Source of the DNA: Clostridia bacterium
GTDB lineage: Bacteria; Bacillota_A; Clostridia; Oscillospirales; UBA929
Assembly: GCA_026001245.1 (NCBI GenBank)
Contig: BNZR01000007.1
Coordinates: 1-30,761, forward strand
Length of the DNA stretch: 30,761 bases
Direction: 5' to 3'
The notes under the pieces were generated by a model that was given only the letters and a program-made list of their open reading frames with translations, did not search any database and was not told where the DNA came from. Below are positions 16,548 to 24,255 of the stretch, in pieces (position 1 is the stretch's first letter; each line of letters opens with the position of its first letter). A program made the position numbers and the translations under genes.

Positions 16548-17567
16548 TTAAACGCCCAAATCGTCTACGGTTATAGGCGTTTTGTAGGGATTGATGGCGC
16601 GGTTGATTAGTTCAACCGCCTCATCCTTTATAACCTCCTGATAATCGCCGGGGCCGGACTTGGTTTTGGTCGGGATTCGGCCAAACACGCCGTCCACATC
16701 CATGTCAATCTTAGAGGCCTCCATGGCCAGCGCGGTTATATTGCCCCAGCTAAGCGTCGTTTCTAGGTTTTGCGTTACCACCTCGTTCAGCTTTGGCAAC
16801 AGCGAGATCACGCCCGCCGGGGTTAGCACCTTTTTGGCTATGGCCTTTAACAGGTCGCGCTGAACCTCGGTACGTTGAAAATCCTGCGTGACGTAGCCAT
16901 GGCGATTACGCGCCACTTCAAGGGCTTGCTGTCCCGTCAGGTGCTGCATACCTTTCTCGAAGTGTATGTGCAGGTTTTGGGTTGGGTCGTCGTAGCTCAG
17001 CTTCTTGGGAACGTCAAAATCCACGCCGCCCACTGCGTCAACCAACGCCACAAAGCCCTTTAGGTTGACCTTAACCGTATAGTCCGGGCGGAACCCCACA
17101 ACCATTGACACCTCGTCCAGCAGGCGATCCATGTTTTTACCCGCCCACGCGCCGTTTATCTTTTTAAGACTGCGCGTGGCCTGTGGGATATACGTGTCAC
17201 GCAGAATGGACACCAGCCCCAGCTTGTGGTTTTCCACGTCCAGCTTGGCCACCATTAGGGTATCCGTCAGCACCGACGTGTTGTCCACGCCGATAAACAG
17301 AAAAGTGTACACGCCCGTAAGACGATGCTCCGCCGGGCGCGGCGTTGTGAGCGAGCTGCTACTGCCCGCCGAGGGACTGGGTTGGTCGGGCAGGTTCCAC
17401 GGGTCATCGGGCAGTTTTACGTTGGCCTTTAGTACCGCGAAAACCACGATAGCTATAACAAGCACCGCCGCCACGGGGATAAACCACTTCTGCTTATAAA
17501 TGGGCTTAGGTGTCCCCTTATCGGCCTTGGGCTTTTTGGATTTGGGCGCGAGTCGTTTACCTGCCAT
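16548..17567 (-). CDS. LytR-CpsA-Psr (LCP) family wall polymer ligase
   Basis: 339 residues: a Lys/Pro-rich cytosolic tail, one membrane helix (about 29-47), a Ser/Pro linker, and an extracellular LCP domain. Signatures are LFIGVDN, SDTLMVAKLD-like DTLMVAKLDVENHKLGLVSI, the key ILRDTYIP, KINGAWA, VDAVGGVDFDVP, and LTGQQALEVARNRH followed by DFQRTEVQRDLL. The conserved Asp and Arg residues that bind the lipid pyrophosphate are present. The family transfers undecaprenyl-linked teichoic acids or other polymers to peptidoglycan. ATG 17567 has GGGTGG 6 nt upstream and is preferred over TTG 17573. It overlaps the serA stop by 11 nt. Confidence 0.9.
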   Translation of the reverse strand: MAGKRLAPKSKKPKADKGTPKPIYKQKWFIPVAAVLVIAIVVFAVLKANVKLPDDPWNLPDQPSPSAGSSSSLTTPRPAEHRLTGVYTFLFIGVDNTSVLTDTLMVAKLDVENHKLGLVSILRDTYIPQATRSLKKINGAWAGKNMDRLLDEVSMVVGFRPDYTVKVNLKGFVALVDAVGGVDFDVPKKLSYDDPTQNLHIHFEKGMQHLTGQQALEVARNRHGYVTQDFQRTEVQRDLLKAIAKKVLTPAGVISLLPKLNEVVTQNLETTLSWGNITALAMEASKIDMDVDGVFGRIPTKTKSGPGDYQEVIKDEAVELINRAINPYKTPITVDDLGV

Positions 17568-18726
17568 CGGCAACCACCCGTACGCGCAGAACGCCGGGGA
17601 TAGCCCGTATTTGCGCGATAGTTTCCTCGTCGGTGACGGCGGGCGTGTCCATCAATGTATATGCGAACTCGCCCCGCGATTTGTTGATCATGTTATCCAC
17701 GTTTTGGCCTTGCTTGCCGAAGATACCCGAAATGGACGCCAAGATATTCGGGATATTCTCGTGCAGCACACACACCCGCGTGCCGGGCGAGTGCGGCAGC
17801 TCCGCGTCCGGGAAATTAACGGAATTCTTGATATTGCCCCAGCGCAGGAACTCGGACAGCTCGTCCGCCGCCATAACGGCGCAGTTGTCCTCGCTTTCAG
17901 GCGTTGACGCGCCCAAGTGCGGAATCGCAACGACCTTGGGGTGTTTGAGTACGACAGGATTCGGGAAGTCGGTTACGTATCGCCCGGCCTTGCCGCTGTC
18001 TAAGGCTTTTAGAATATCCGCGTCGTTTACCAGCTCGCCGCGCGCAAGATTGATAATGCGTACCCCGTCTTTCATCTGCGACAGGGTTTCGGCGTTGATA
18101 AATCCGCGAGTGTCACCGTTCAGCGGGACGTGTATGCTTATGTAGTCGCACTCGGCGTAGATGGTTTTAAGGTCGGACGCGCGGCGCACGTTACGCGACA
18201 GTCCCCACGCCGCGTCCACCGAGATATAGGGGTCGTAGCCGATAACATTCATACCGATATGGTGCGCGGCATTGGCCACGCCCACGCCGATAGCCCCAAG
18301 CCCGACCAAGCCAAGCGTCTTGCCCACAAGCTCGGGCCCGACAAACTGCGACTTGCCCTTTTCAACCTGCGCGGCAACATCGTCCCCAACAAGCGTCTGC
18401 GCCCAGGCGATACCGCCCGCAATATCCCGCGAGGCGAGGATAATCGCGCCGATGGTAAGCTCGCGCACGGCGTTTGCGTTCGCGCCCGGCGTGTTGAAAA
18501 CAACAATCCCACGCGCCGCGTAGTCCGCAACCGGGATATTATTAACCCCCGCCCCGGCACGCGCCACAGCAACAAGACTATCCGGCACAGGCACATCATG
18601 AAGCTTAGCCGACCGAACAAGAATCCCGTCCGGCGAAGCCGCGTTGTCGTCAACAGCAAAAACCGAAGAATCCAATCTATCCAGCCCAATCCTGGCGATT
18701 TTATTGTAGCACTTAATAGTATACAG
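17557..18726 (-). CDS. serA: D-3-phosphoglycerate dehydrogenase
   Basis: First enzyme of serine synthesis, 389 residues from an unusual CTG start. The NAD motif is GLVGLGAIGVGVANAA; catalytic segments are INLARGELVND (Arg) and the Glu/His pair in VVAIPHLGASTPESEDN. A C-terminal ACT domain (GTRVCVLHENIPNILASISGIFG onward) suggests serine feedback or another small-molecule input. The start is inferred from GGAGGG at 18734-18739, which lies 7 nt before CTG 18726 and gives the family N-terminus LYTIKCYNKIA. A TTG at 18741 lies upstream of the ribosome binding site and is unlikely. It sits in a cluster with serC, which catalyses the next step. Confidence 0.92.
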   Translation of the reverse strand: MYTIKCYNKIARIGLDRLDSSVFAVDDNAASPDGILVRSAKLHDVPVPDSLVAVARAGAGVNNIPVADYAARGIVVFNTPGANANAVRELTIGAIILASRDIAGGIAWAQTLVGDDVAAQVEKGKSQFVGPELVGKTLGLVGLGAIGVGVANAAHHIGMNVIGYDPYISVDAAWGLSRNVRRASDLKTIYAECDYISIHVPLNGDTRGFINAETLSQMKDGVRIINLARGELVNDADILKALDSGKAGRYVTDFPNPVVLKHPKVVAIPHLGASTPESEDNCAVMAADELSEFLRWGNIKNSVNFPDAELPHSPGTRVCVLHENIPNILASISGIFGKQGQNVDNMINKSRGEFAYTLMDTPAVTDEETIAQIRAIPGVLRVRVVADGR

Positions 18727-18740
18727 AGTAGTTCCCTCCA

Positions 18741-18773
18741 ATTCTTAATTGTCCATTGTCAATTGTCAATTAT
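18741..18773. repeat. Heptamer AT-rich repeat, copy 2
   Basis: Units ttaattg, tccattg, tcaattg, tcaatta between serA and pspC; the right end supplies the pspC stop codon. It shares the tail caattattcgtc with the copy before tRNA-Gly. Confidence 0.7.
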
Positions 18774-18958
18774 TCGTCCGGGTTTTCCGGCAGGATAATC
18801 GCCGCGATAATATACAGCAACAGCCCCGTACCCGCGAACAGCATCAACGCCACCACGATTATACGCATGACGCTGGGGTCAAGCCCGAAATAATCCGCCA
18901 GTCCGCCGCACACGCCGCAGATCATCTTGTTGCGTCTGGATTTGTAAAGACGTTTCAT
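18770..18958 (-). CDS. PspC domain protein
   Basis: 62-residue membrane protein matching the stand-alone PspC domain: a basic start (MKRLYKSRRNKMICGVCGG), LADYFGLDPSVMRIIVV, and one long hydrophobic segment with a Pro-containing end (AAIILPENP). In enterobacteria PspC senses envelope stress through PspA and PspB; here it stands alone, as in many Firmicutes, and its partner is unknown. It lies between serC and serA on the same strand (14 nt after serC), so it is probably co-transcribed with them. Ribosome binding site AAGGAGG precedes ATG 18958. Confidence 0.9.
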   Translation of the reverse strand: MKRLYKSRRNKMICGVCGGLADYFGLDPSVMRIIVVALMLFAGTGLLLYIIAAIILPENPDE

Positions 18959-18972
18959 GGTTGATCCTCCTT

Positions 18973-20052
18973 TTATTTATTGTTGAATTCAAACTCCTGC
19001 ATAAAGCTGACCAACGCCTTAACGCCGCCTATCGGCATGGCGTTGTAGATCGAGGCGCGTATGCCGCCCGTGGCGCGGTGTCCCTTTAATGTAAGCAGTC
19101 CGCGGGCCGCCGCCTCTTTGACAAAACGCTCGTCAAGCTCAGTATCCCCCAAATTGAAGACGACATTCATAACGGAGCGGTACTTGGGGTCAACAGAGTT
19201 GCGGTACAGCTCGGAATCGTCAATCGCGTCGTACAGCAGCTGCGATTTCTCGTCGGCCAGCTTTTTCATGGCCGCCAATCCGCCCAAGCCCTGTATCCAC
19301 TCCAGCACCAGCCCCAAAATATACACGCCGTAGGTGGCGGGGGTGTTGATCATCGAGTCGTTCTTGATTTGCTCGGCGTAGTCAAGGATTGTGGGCGTTT
19401 GCGGTATGGCGCGCCCGGCCAAGTCCCGCCGCACGATTACCACGGTCAGCCCGGCGGGTCCCATGTTCTTCTGCGCCCCGGCGTAAATCACGCCGTATTT
19501 GGATACATCGACAGGCTCGGAGAGTATGGACGACGACATATCGCACACCAGCGGCACATCGCCCGTGGCGGGCAGGTAGTTCCAACGGGTGCCGAACACG
19601 GTGTTGTTGTGGCAATAGTGGAAGTAGGCGGCTTGGCTGTCCAGTTTAAGCGCGGACTGCGCGGGTATCGAGGTGTAGGCGCTGGACTGCCCGTCGGCGG
19701 CCACGTTGGCCGTGCCGTACTTCTGCCCCTCTTTGTAGGCCTTTTTGCTGAAAAGCCCCGTGACGGCGTAGTCGGCGCGCCCGCCCTGCAGCAGGTTCAT
19801 GGGAACGCCCGCGAATTGCAGCGTCGCGCCCCCCTGCAAGAACAGCACCTCGTGGCTGTCGGGTATATTCATAACGGCTTTAAGACGGTTTTTAACATCC
19901 GTCCACAGTTCAATGTAGAGCTTTGAGCGATGGCTCATCTCCATCACGGACATACCCGAACCGCGATAGTCAGAGATTTCGGACGCGGCGCGAGCCAGCA
20001 CCTCGTCAGGCAATACGGCGGGTCCCGCCGAAAAGTTATAAGCGCGTGACAT
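18973..20052 (-). CDS. serC: Phosphoserine aminotransferase
   Basis: PLP enzyme converting 3-phosphohydroxypyruvate to phosphoserine, 359 residues from ATG 20052. That start is set by AAGGGGG 8 nt upstream and by the family N-terminus SRAYNFSAGPAVLP. The PLP lysine lies in VIYAGAQKNMGPAGLTVVIV; the substrate-binding FLQGGATLQF and the C-terminal LKGHRATGGIRASIYNAMP are intact. It heads the serC-pspC-serA-LCP run. A consensus promoter at 20077-20105 drives it and overlaps the promoter of hicA. Confidence 0.95.
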   Translation of the reverse strand: MSRAYNFSAGPAVLPDEVLARAASEISDYRGSGMSVMEMSHRSKLYIELWTDVKNRLKAVMNIPDSHEVLFLQGGATLQFAGVPMNLLQGGRADYAVTGLFSKKAYKEGQKYGTANVAADGQSSAYTSIPAQSALKLDSQAAYFHYCHNNTVFGTRWNYLPATGDVPLVCDMSSSILSEPVDVSKYGVIYAGAQKNMGPAGLTVVIVRRDLAGRAIPQTPTILDYAEQIKNDSMINTPATYGVYILGLVLEWIQGLGGLAAMKKLADEKSQLLYDAIDDSELYRNSVDPKYRSVMNVVFNLGDTELDERFVKEAAARGLLTLKGHRATGGIRASIYNAMPIGGVKALVSFMQEFEFNNK

Positions 20053-20076
20053 AATTATATTCCCCCTTCTCATGGT

Positions 20077-20105
20077 ATTATACAACCTTGACGTGCAGTT
20101 GTCAA
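20077..20105 (-). promoter_or_regulatory. Consensus sigma-A promoter for serC operon
   Basis: On the minus strand TTGACA (20100-20105), 17-nt spacer, TATAAT (20077-20082). It occupies almost the same DNA as the opposing hicA promoter. Confidence 0.9.
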
Positions 20106-20117
20106 GTGTGGTATAAT
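20088..20117 (+). promoter_or_regulatory. Sigma-A promoter for hicAB
   Basis: TTGACG (20088-20093), 18-nt spacer, TATAAT (20112-20117). Its -35 lies inside the serC promoter and the serC -35 lies inside its spacer, so polymerase cannot occupy both at once. Confidence 0.85.
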
Positions 20118-20137
20118 TATTGTGATGAGGTGGGAAC

Positions 20138-20389
20138 ATGGGCAAGCGAGAAAAACTGTTGGAGCGGCTGAAGCGCAATCCCAAAGACTTTACGTTTGAC
20201 GAACTGCGTGGCGCACTTGAAGCGTTGGGCTTCGAGTTGTCTAATCAGGGCAGAACCAGCGGTTCGCGCGTTAAATTCCTGAAAGGGAATATCCCGATTA
20301 CCTTGCACAAACCTCACCCGCGCAAAGAGCTTTTGGAATATCAAGTAAAGCAAGTGTTGGAAGTTTTGGAGAAGGAGGACTTGCTGTGA
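20138..20389 (+). CDS. hicA: HicA family toxin (mRNA interferase)
   Basis: 83 residues, the size of HicA toxins with a small double-stranded-RNA-binding-like fold. The pattern ALEALGFELSNQGRTSGSRVKFLKGNIPITLHKPHP matches the HicA core. The residue usually occupied by the catalytic His in GSHxxF is Arg here (GSRVKF); His is instead found in HKPHP. Many Firmicutes homologues share this variant, so it is probably a subfamily trait rather than a mutation. The toxin cleaves mRNA and is held inactive by HicB. Ribosome binding site GAGGTGGG. It overlaps hicB by 4 nt. Confidence 0.85.
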   Translation: MGKREKLLERLKRNPKDFTFDELRGALEALGFELSNQGRTSGSRVKFLKGNIPITLHKPHPRKELLEYQVKQVLEVLEKEDLL

Positions 20390-20721
20390 GTAACATGATG
20401 GAGCATAAGGGTTATTACGGAACGGTGGAATTTTCGGACGTTGATAATATCCTTTTTGGAAAAGTTATCGGCATAAGGGGGCTAATATCCTACGAGGGCG
20501 ACAGCGTGCAAAGCCTGAAAACAGACTTTGAGGGGGCTGTTGACGAATACCTTGAACTGTGCGCGGCGAAAGGCGATGAACCGGGAAAGACTTACAGAGG
20601 CACTTTTAACGTTAGGGTGTCGCCGGAGTTGCACAAAACGTTAGCGATTTACTCATCATCTCGCGGGCAGAGCTTAAACTCCACCGTGGAGGAAGCCATC
20701 AAAAAGCTTGTTGCGGTGTAA
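20386..20721 (+). CDS. hicB: HicB family antitoxin
   Basis: 111 residues from GTG 20386, with AAGGAGG 7 nt upstream. The N-terminal HicB fold (YYGTVEFSDVDNILFGKVIGIRGLISYEGDS, then LKTDFEGAVDEYLELCA) is a degenerate RNase H-like domain that neutralises HicA. The C-terminal ribbon-helix-helix segment (RGTFNVRVSPELHKTLAIYSSSRG, then LNSTVEEAIKKL) binds DNA. The complex probably represses its own promoter, which overlaps the serC promoter, so HicB could also affect serine synthesis genes. A terminator follows at 20767. Confidence 0.9.
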   Translation: MSNMMEHKGYYGTVEFSDVDNILFGKVIGIRGLISYEGDSVQSLKTDFEGAVDEYLELCAAKGDEPGKTYRGTFNVRVSPELHKTLAIYSSSRGQSLNSTVEEAIKKLVAV

Positions 20722-20766
20722 TCAATAAAAAGGCGCGAACGCTTTCCGCGCTTTGATAAAACCACG

Positions 20767-20791
20767 AAAAGACGCTTAACGCGTCTTTTTT
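20767..20791. terminator. Terminator after hicAB
   Basis: Stem aaaagacgc with gcgtctttt around a 5-nt loop, followed by T residues on the plus strand; a shorter T-run also follows on the minus strand. Confidence 0.85.
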
Positions 20792-20912
20792 CTCAAATGT
20801 TCAAAAAACGCGTTAAAGTCCTTGTCTTCCTGCACGATATAGTATCTGTCAGGCAGGTGGTCAGCCCCGTGGGGTTGGCGGAAACCTAAAAGGCAAAACC
20901 GCAAAAAAGTTC

Positions 20913-20939
20913 TAAAGTATTCCCAAACCCGCACGATAT
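20913..20939 (+). promoter_or_regulatory. Sigma-D (flagellar) promoter for flagellin
   Basis: TAAA at 20913-20916, 15-nt spacer, CACGATAT at 20932-20939. This matches the TAAA-N15-GCCGATAT consensus at 10 of 12 positions. It is the only motif of this kind I found and it lies upstream of the only flagellar gene here. Confidence 0.8.
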
Positions 20940-20945
20940 ACCAAG

Positions 20946-21195
20946 CGTAAGCAAAAAACAACAACACAGCACATTGAAAACCTACCCACACAGCACAGCG
21001 AAGTTCTCGCTTCCAAGGAGGCGAACCAACGGGGCCGCGCCGGACGCGCAATCAATCCCCAGTTGCCAAAAAGCTCAAAGACAAGGATGTTTTTTTGCGG
21101 GTAACAACGGCGGCAACAGCCGCTTATTAAGGCCAAGCACGAGGACAGGCAGTCGCAAGACGTGGTTGCCGCTTGAATTTGAGGAGGAAAATTAA
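20946..21195 (+). other. Long 5' leader of flagellin mRNA
   Basis: About 250 nt between the predicted sigma-D start and the flagellin ATG, with no credible gene. It holds two GGA-rich sites (aaggaggcg near 21016-21024, and the ribosome binding site GAGGAGG at 21181) that could be CsrA targets, as in Bacillus hag. That is a possibility only. Between the terminator at 20791 and the promoter at 20913 I see nothing firm. Confidence 0.45.
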
Positions 21196-22302
21196 ATGCG
21201 TATTCAAAACAACATCATGGCCATGAACACCCACCGTCAGCTAGCCATCAACCAGACCAACCAGTCCAAATCCACCGAAAAACTCAGCTCCGGTTACAGA
21301 ATCAACCGCGCTGCGGACGACGCGGCAGGCCTCTCCATCAGTGAGAAAATGCGCGCTCAAATCCGCGGCTTGAATAGAGCCTCCGCCAACGCGCAGGACG
21401 CCGTTTCCATGATTCAAGCGGCTGAAGGCGCACTGCAGGAATCCCACAGCATTCTACAGCGTATCCGTGAACTCGCGGTTCAGGGCGCAAACGACATCAA
21501 CGCCGAGGAAGACCGCGTAGCCATCAAAAACGAGATTGACCAGCTGGGCGTTGAGCTTGACCGTATAGCCACAACAACCAACTTCAACGGAAAGTACGTA
21601 CTATCCGGCCAGTATCAGGACGCGGACGACACCAACGGCACCAACACTTTGGCCGAAAACATCTCGGAAGAGATCGACCCGGACGGCAACGGCTGGCTCG
21701 GCGCACTGAACATTCAGGCCGGCGCGAACGCCACACTCTCTGACGTTATCCAAATCGCCTTCAAGGGCGTTACCGCTACCGACCTGCTCGGCGAAGCCGG
21801 TGTGACCGACACCACGTGGATCAGCACTAACGCCGTGGACGACTACGCCTCGCGCATCAACCCCGGCGAATCCGACAAGGGCTTCCTGTCCGCGCTTAGC
21901 TCGCAAGAGAGCGGAGTGTTTGACAACGCCGCTATCGGTGCGGCCGCCGATGAAGACACCCACGAAAACTTCACCTCCGGCTTCCAAGCCCTGATTAACG
22001 TAATCGACGGCAAAATGGCCAACGGCGATAAGATTGACGACGGCCCCAAAACCGGTATCGCGCTTGTAAGCGACCTGCGCAGCCAACTGGGCGCGGTGCA
22101 GAACCGCCTTGAGCATACCATCGCCAACCTTGACACGGTGTCCGAGAACATGCAGGCCGCCGAAAGCCGTATCCGCGACGTGGACATGGCCAAGGAAATG
22201 ATGAAGTTCACCACCAGCAACGTACTGAACCAGGCCGCAACCGCCATGCTGGCGCAGGCCAACCAAGCCCCGCAAACGGTTCTGTCGCTACTGCGTTCGT
22301 AA
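21196..22302 (+). CDS. hag: Flagellin
   Basis: Flagellar filament subunit, 368 residues. The N-terminal D0/D1 region is canonical (MRIQNNIMAMNTHRQL, KSTEKLSSGYRINRAADDAAGL, then DAVSMIQAAEGALQESHSIL). The variable central part (about 140-265) is Asp/Ala/Gly-rich and forms the surface domain. The C-terminal D1/D0 returns with LGAVQNRLEHTIANLDTVSENM, ESRIRDVDMAKEMM and ends QAPQTVLSLLRS. It has no signal peptide and is exported by the flagellar type III system. Codon use is strongly biased to C-ending codons, fitting high expression. Monocistronic, bounded by a sigma-D promoter and a strong terminator. Confidence 0.97.
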   Translation: MRIQNNIMAMNTHRQLAINQTNQSKSTEKLSSGYRINRAADDAAGLSISEKMRAQIRGLNRASANAQDAVSMIQAAEGALQESHSILQRIRELAVQGANDINAEEDRVAIKNEIDQLGVELDRIATTTNFNGKYVLSGQYQDADDTNGTNTLAENISEEIDPDGNGWLGALNIQAGANATLSDVIQIAFKGVTATDLLGEAGVTDTTWISTNAVDDYASRINPGESDKGFLSALSSQESGVFDNAAIGAAADEDTHENFTSGFQALINVIDGKMANGDKIDDGPKTGIALVSDLRSQLGAVQNRLEHTIANLDTVSENMQAAESRIRDVDMAKEMMKFTTSNVLNQAATAMLAQANQAPQTVLSLLRS

Positions 22303-22313
22303 GACTGATAGCC

Positions 22314-22345
22314 AAATACCCGCTCGAAAGAGCGGGTATTTTTTT
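22314..22345 (+). terminator. Terminator after flagellin
   Basis: Twelve-base stem (aaatacccgctc with its complement), GAAA tetraloop, then a run of T. Confidence 0.95.
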
Positions 22346-22392
22346 GTGTCAAGACCTATTTGTGTCCAAAGTGTAAAATCACAGAAACCCTA

Positions 22393-22421
22393 TTGACAAA
22401 GCTTTTTTAAGGGAGTATCCT
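22393..22421 (+). promoter_or_regulatory. Sigma-A promoter for the peptidase-lipoprotein operon
   Basis: TTGACA (22393-22398), 17-nt spacer, TATCCT (22416-22421). Confidence 0.75.
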
Positions 22422-22425
22422 AGGG

Positions 22426-22609
22426 GTTGCTTGCAGGCAACGCGTCTAACAGAAAAAAATAATTTCAAAAATCCTGTAGTGATTTGCCCTAGATAAACGG
22501 AGTATATAGTAGCACACCAAAAATCAAGGGCAAAGGAGGGACAGAGGACATCACGGAAGCAACTCCAAATTTTGAACAGCCCAACCGGGATGGAAAGGAA
22601 GAACACACA
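22426..22609 (+). other. Structured leader of the peptidase gene
   Basis: About 180 nt without a gene. It contains a small hairpin (gttgc 22426-22430 with gcaac 22437-22441) near the predicted start of transcription. An 8-base pair of arms, tttgccct (22483-22490) and agggcaaa (22527-22534), runs straight into a second ribosome-binding-like sequence AAAGGAGGG (22532-22540). No ATG, GTG or TTG follows that sequence at a useful distance; the peptidase uses AAAGGAAG just before 22610. Confidence 0.4.
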
Positions 22610-23725
22610 ATGAACAGAAAAACTAGACTGATAGCATTGCTACTCGCGATTTCAATGATGGTATCCGCTTTTGGAGCAGTAGGCTTGGCAACGAGTAACG
22701 ATTCGTTGCAACTTGGAATTAATCCTTCAGACGTTATATCCGAAAACTCGGCACTAATTCTTGCTGAAAACCCCGGCAGGTCGGTAACCGCGATTAAATC
22801 GCTGTATGATACTGACGAAGATGTCATTGCCTACTGCATTGAGCTAAGCGGCGACGGCTTCATCGTCCAAGACATTAGCGGCGAAGTGGTTGAGTATTGC
22901 TTAGACGCGGAATCGCCGTTTGAAGCAGTCAATGCGGACGAGAAAGTATACATTACCGCCCCGATGTCGTACTTCACCGAGGATACCGCAGGCGATTTCG
23001 TCGATGTTTATTCCGGGGAGACAGTCTCTAAGGAAGCTCTTGACGAAAACAACGCGGTGCAAGAGAGGGTTGAGGAAAACCTCGCGGCGAACGACGATGT
23101 AGCCCCGGCGAGTCCGGGTATTATGGCACTCGCCAGTTACAGCCCTCCGTCGGGTTCTGTGACCGCGTCCGGGCAAACACCGTATACTCCTAGAAACTAT
23201 TCTTATAATCCCACAAGCATATGTCTTGCTACGGCGGCGGCTACTGTACTTGTATACTATGACGAACACATAAACGGGAACATCGTCCCTTCGTCTTACG
23301 CCACAAGTAGCGGAGAAAACTTGACCTCATGGTTGGCGGCACGTATCTATCCAGGAGCTAATGGTTCGGCTGCAACTTATGCGCCTAAGACATCAAACGC
23401 AATGTCGGAATTCATGGGGCTTTATTCAGTCGGAACAGGGGTACAGTATAGCACGTCTTATGTAACGGGAACAGCAAATACATATTCTATGCTAAAATCT
23501 AAGGTTGCCGTCGGCAAGCCAATAGTTATCGTTTTTGATGGATGGTTTGCAGACCAAAGCGTTTCGGAACTTCGAATAGTTCATGCAGTGTGCGCGTATG
23601 GTTACAGAGACGTTATGTCGACAAATGGAGCGAAAAGCAGTTATGCTCTCTGCATTGATGGCTGGGGTAACACACAGAGATACATCACCTCTTCATATCT
23701 GACGGCCGCTTCATATTTGAGTTAG
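22610..23725 (+). CDS. Secreted papain-like cysteine peptidase with propeptide
   Basis: 371 residues with a signal peptide (about 1-27). The region 45-105 (SVTAIKSLYDTDEDVIAYCIEL, GDGFIVQDISGEVVEYCLD, ESPF) resembles the inhibitory propeptide seen in C10 and related peptidases. The peptidase domain follows from about 195: Cys205 in PTSICLATAAATVLVYYDEH, His325 in RIVHAVCAYGY and Asp350 in IDGWGN give a Cys-His-Asp/Asn triad of the C39/C10-like type. The usual CGPTA reads CLATA, so the oxyanion surroundings differ. Substrate unknown. First gene of the AT-richer operon; the lipoprotein that follows starts 13 nt later. Confidence 0.75.
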   Translation: MNRKTRLIALLLAISMMVSAFGAVGLATSNDSLQLGINPSDVISENSALILAENPGRSVTAIKSLYDTDEDVIAYCIELSGDGFIVQDISGEVVEYCLDAESPFEAVNADEKVYITAPMSYFTEDTAGDFVDVYSGETVSKEALDENNAVQERVEENLAANDDVAPASPGIMALASYSPPSGSVTASGQTPYTPRNYSYNPTSICLATAAATVLVYYDEHINGNIVPSSYATSSGENLTSWLAARIYPGANGSAATYAPKTSNAMSEFMGLYSVGTGVQYSTSYVTGTANTYSMLKSKVAVGKPIVIVFDGWFADQSVSELRIVHAVCAYGYRDVMSTNGAKSSYALCIDGWGNTQRYITSSYLTAASYLS

Positions 23726-23738
23726 GAGGAAAATTACC

Positions 23739-24167
23739 ATGAAAATACGATACTTAGCCATAATCCCAATCCTGCTTCTGTTCTTTGTCGGCTGCACGAA
23801 CTCCGCGCCCTACTCCGACAACCCTCTTGGAGAGAAATCCAAAATCGAAAGCGTTGTGTACAATAAATGGGATCTTTCAAGTGAAGGCTTCTACGTGGGC
23901 AAATCCCACAATGTTACCATAACCGACAAAACAGCCGTCCAAAAAATAAAGGATATGCTTGCCGACATTGTCAAAGACGCGAACGAAACGCCGTACAATA
24001 GACCGCCGTCTTATTACCAGCACCTAACCCTAAATTACGATGACGGAACATCTGTTGCCGTTGAAATCAACGATCGGAGCGGTATTTTGATTGGCAAGAA
24101 GCACTATAATTGTACAGAGGGGCAGTTCACCGCGTTCCAGCAATACTGCGATTCTGTCGCAACGTAA
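23739..24167 (+). CDS. Lipoprotein of unknown function, copy 1
   Basis: 142 residues with a type II signal peptide ending in FVGC (Cys at about 19), so it is predicted to be membrane-tethered outside the cell. The mature part is small and soluble (KIESVVYNKWDLSSEGFYVG, VTITDKTAVQKIKDMLADI, HLTLNYDDGTSVAVEINDRSG). I do not recognise a named family; the layout suggests a compact alpha/beta domain like small secreted DUF proteins. It is nearly identical to the gene at 25100 over 412 aligned bases. Strong ribosome binding site AGGAGGA. Confidence 0.8.
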   Translation: MKIRYLAIIPILLLFFVGCTNSAPYSDNPLGEKSKIESVVYNKWDLSSEGFYVGKSHNVTITDKTAVQKIKDMLADIVKDANETPYNRPPSYYQHLTLNYDDGTSVAVEINDRSGILIGKKHYNCTEGQFTAFQQYCDSVAT

Positions 24168-24168
24168 G
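23757..24168 (+). repeat. 412-base direct repeat, copy 1
   Basis: Starts in the lipoprotein signal-peptide region and ends one base after the stop codon. It aligns without gaps to 25130-25541. About the last 190 bases are identical, while differences are confined to the first half. Confidence 0.9.
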
Positions 24169-24255
24169 GCGGGTGTTCAACAATGACCACACACATAGCG
24201 GCTTCATAGATTGCGCATTGGCCGACGGCAAGTGATAAAGGAGAGGGAATTTACC

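Noticed and set aside
20776..21051. Minus-strand open frame of 91 residues
   Set aside because: Its stop lies inside the hicAB terminator, it crosses the sigma-D promoter, and it has no ribosome binding site. The last 25 residues look protein-like, so a gene remnant is possible, but I cannot support it.
20974..21195. Plus-strand open frame in the flagellin leader
   Set aside because: Composition is not protein-like, it has no good ribosome binding site, and it runs into the flagellin ribosome binding site.
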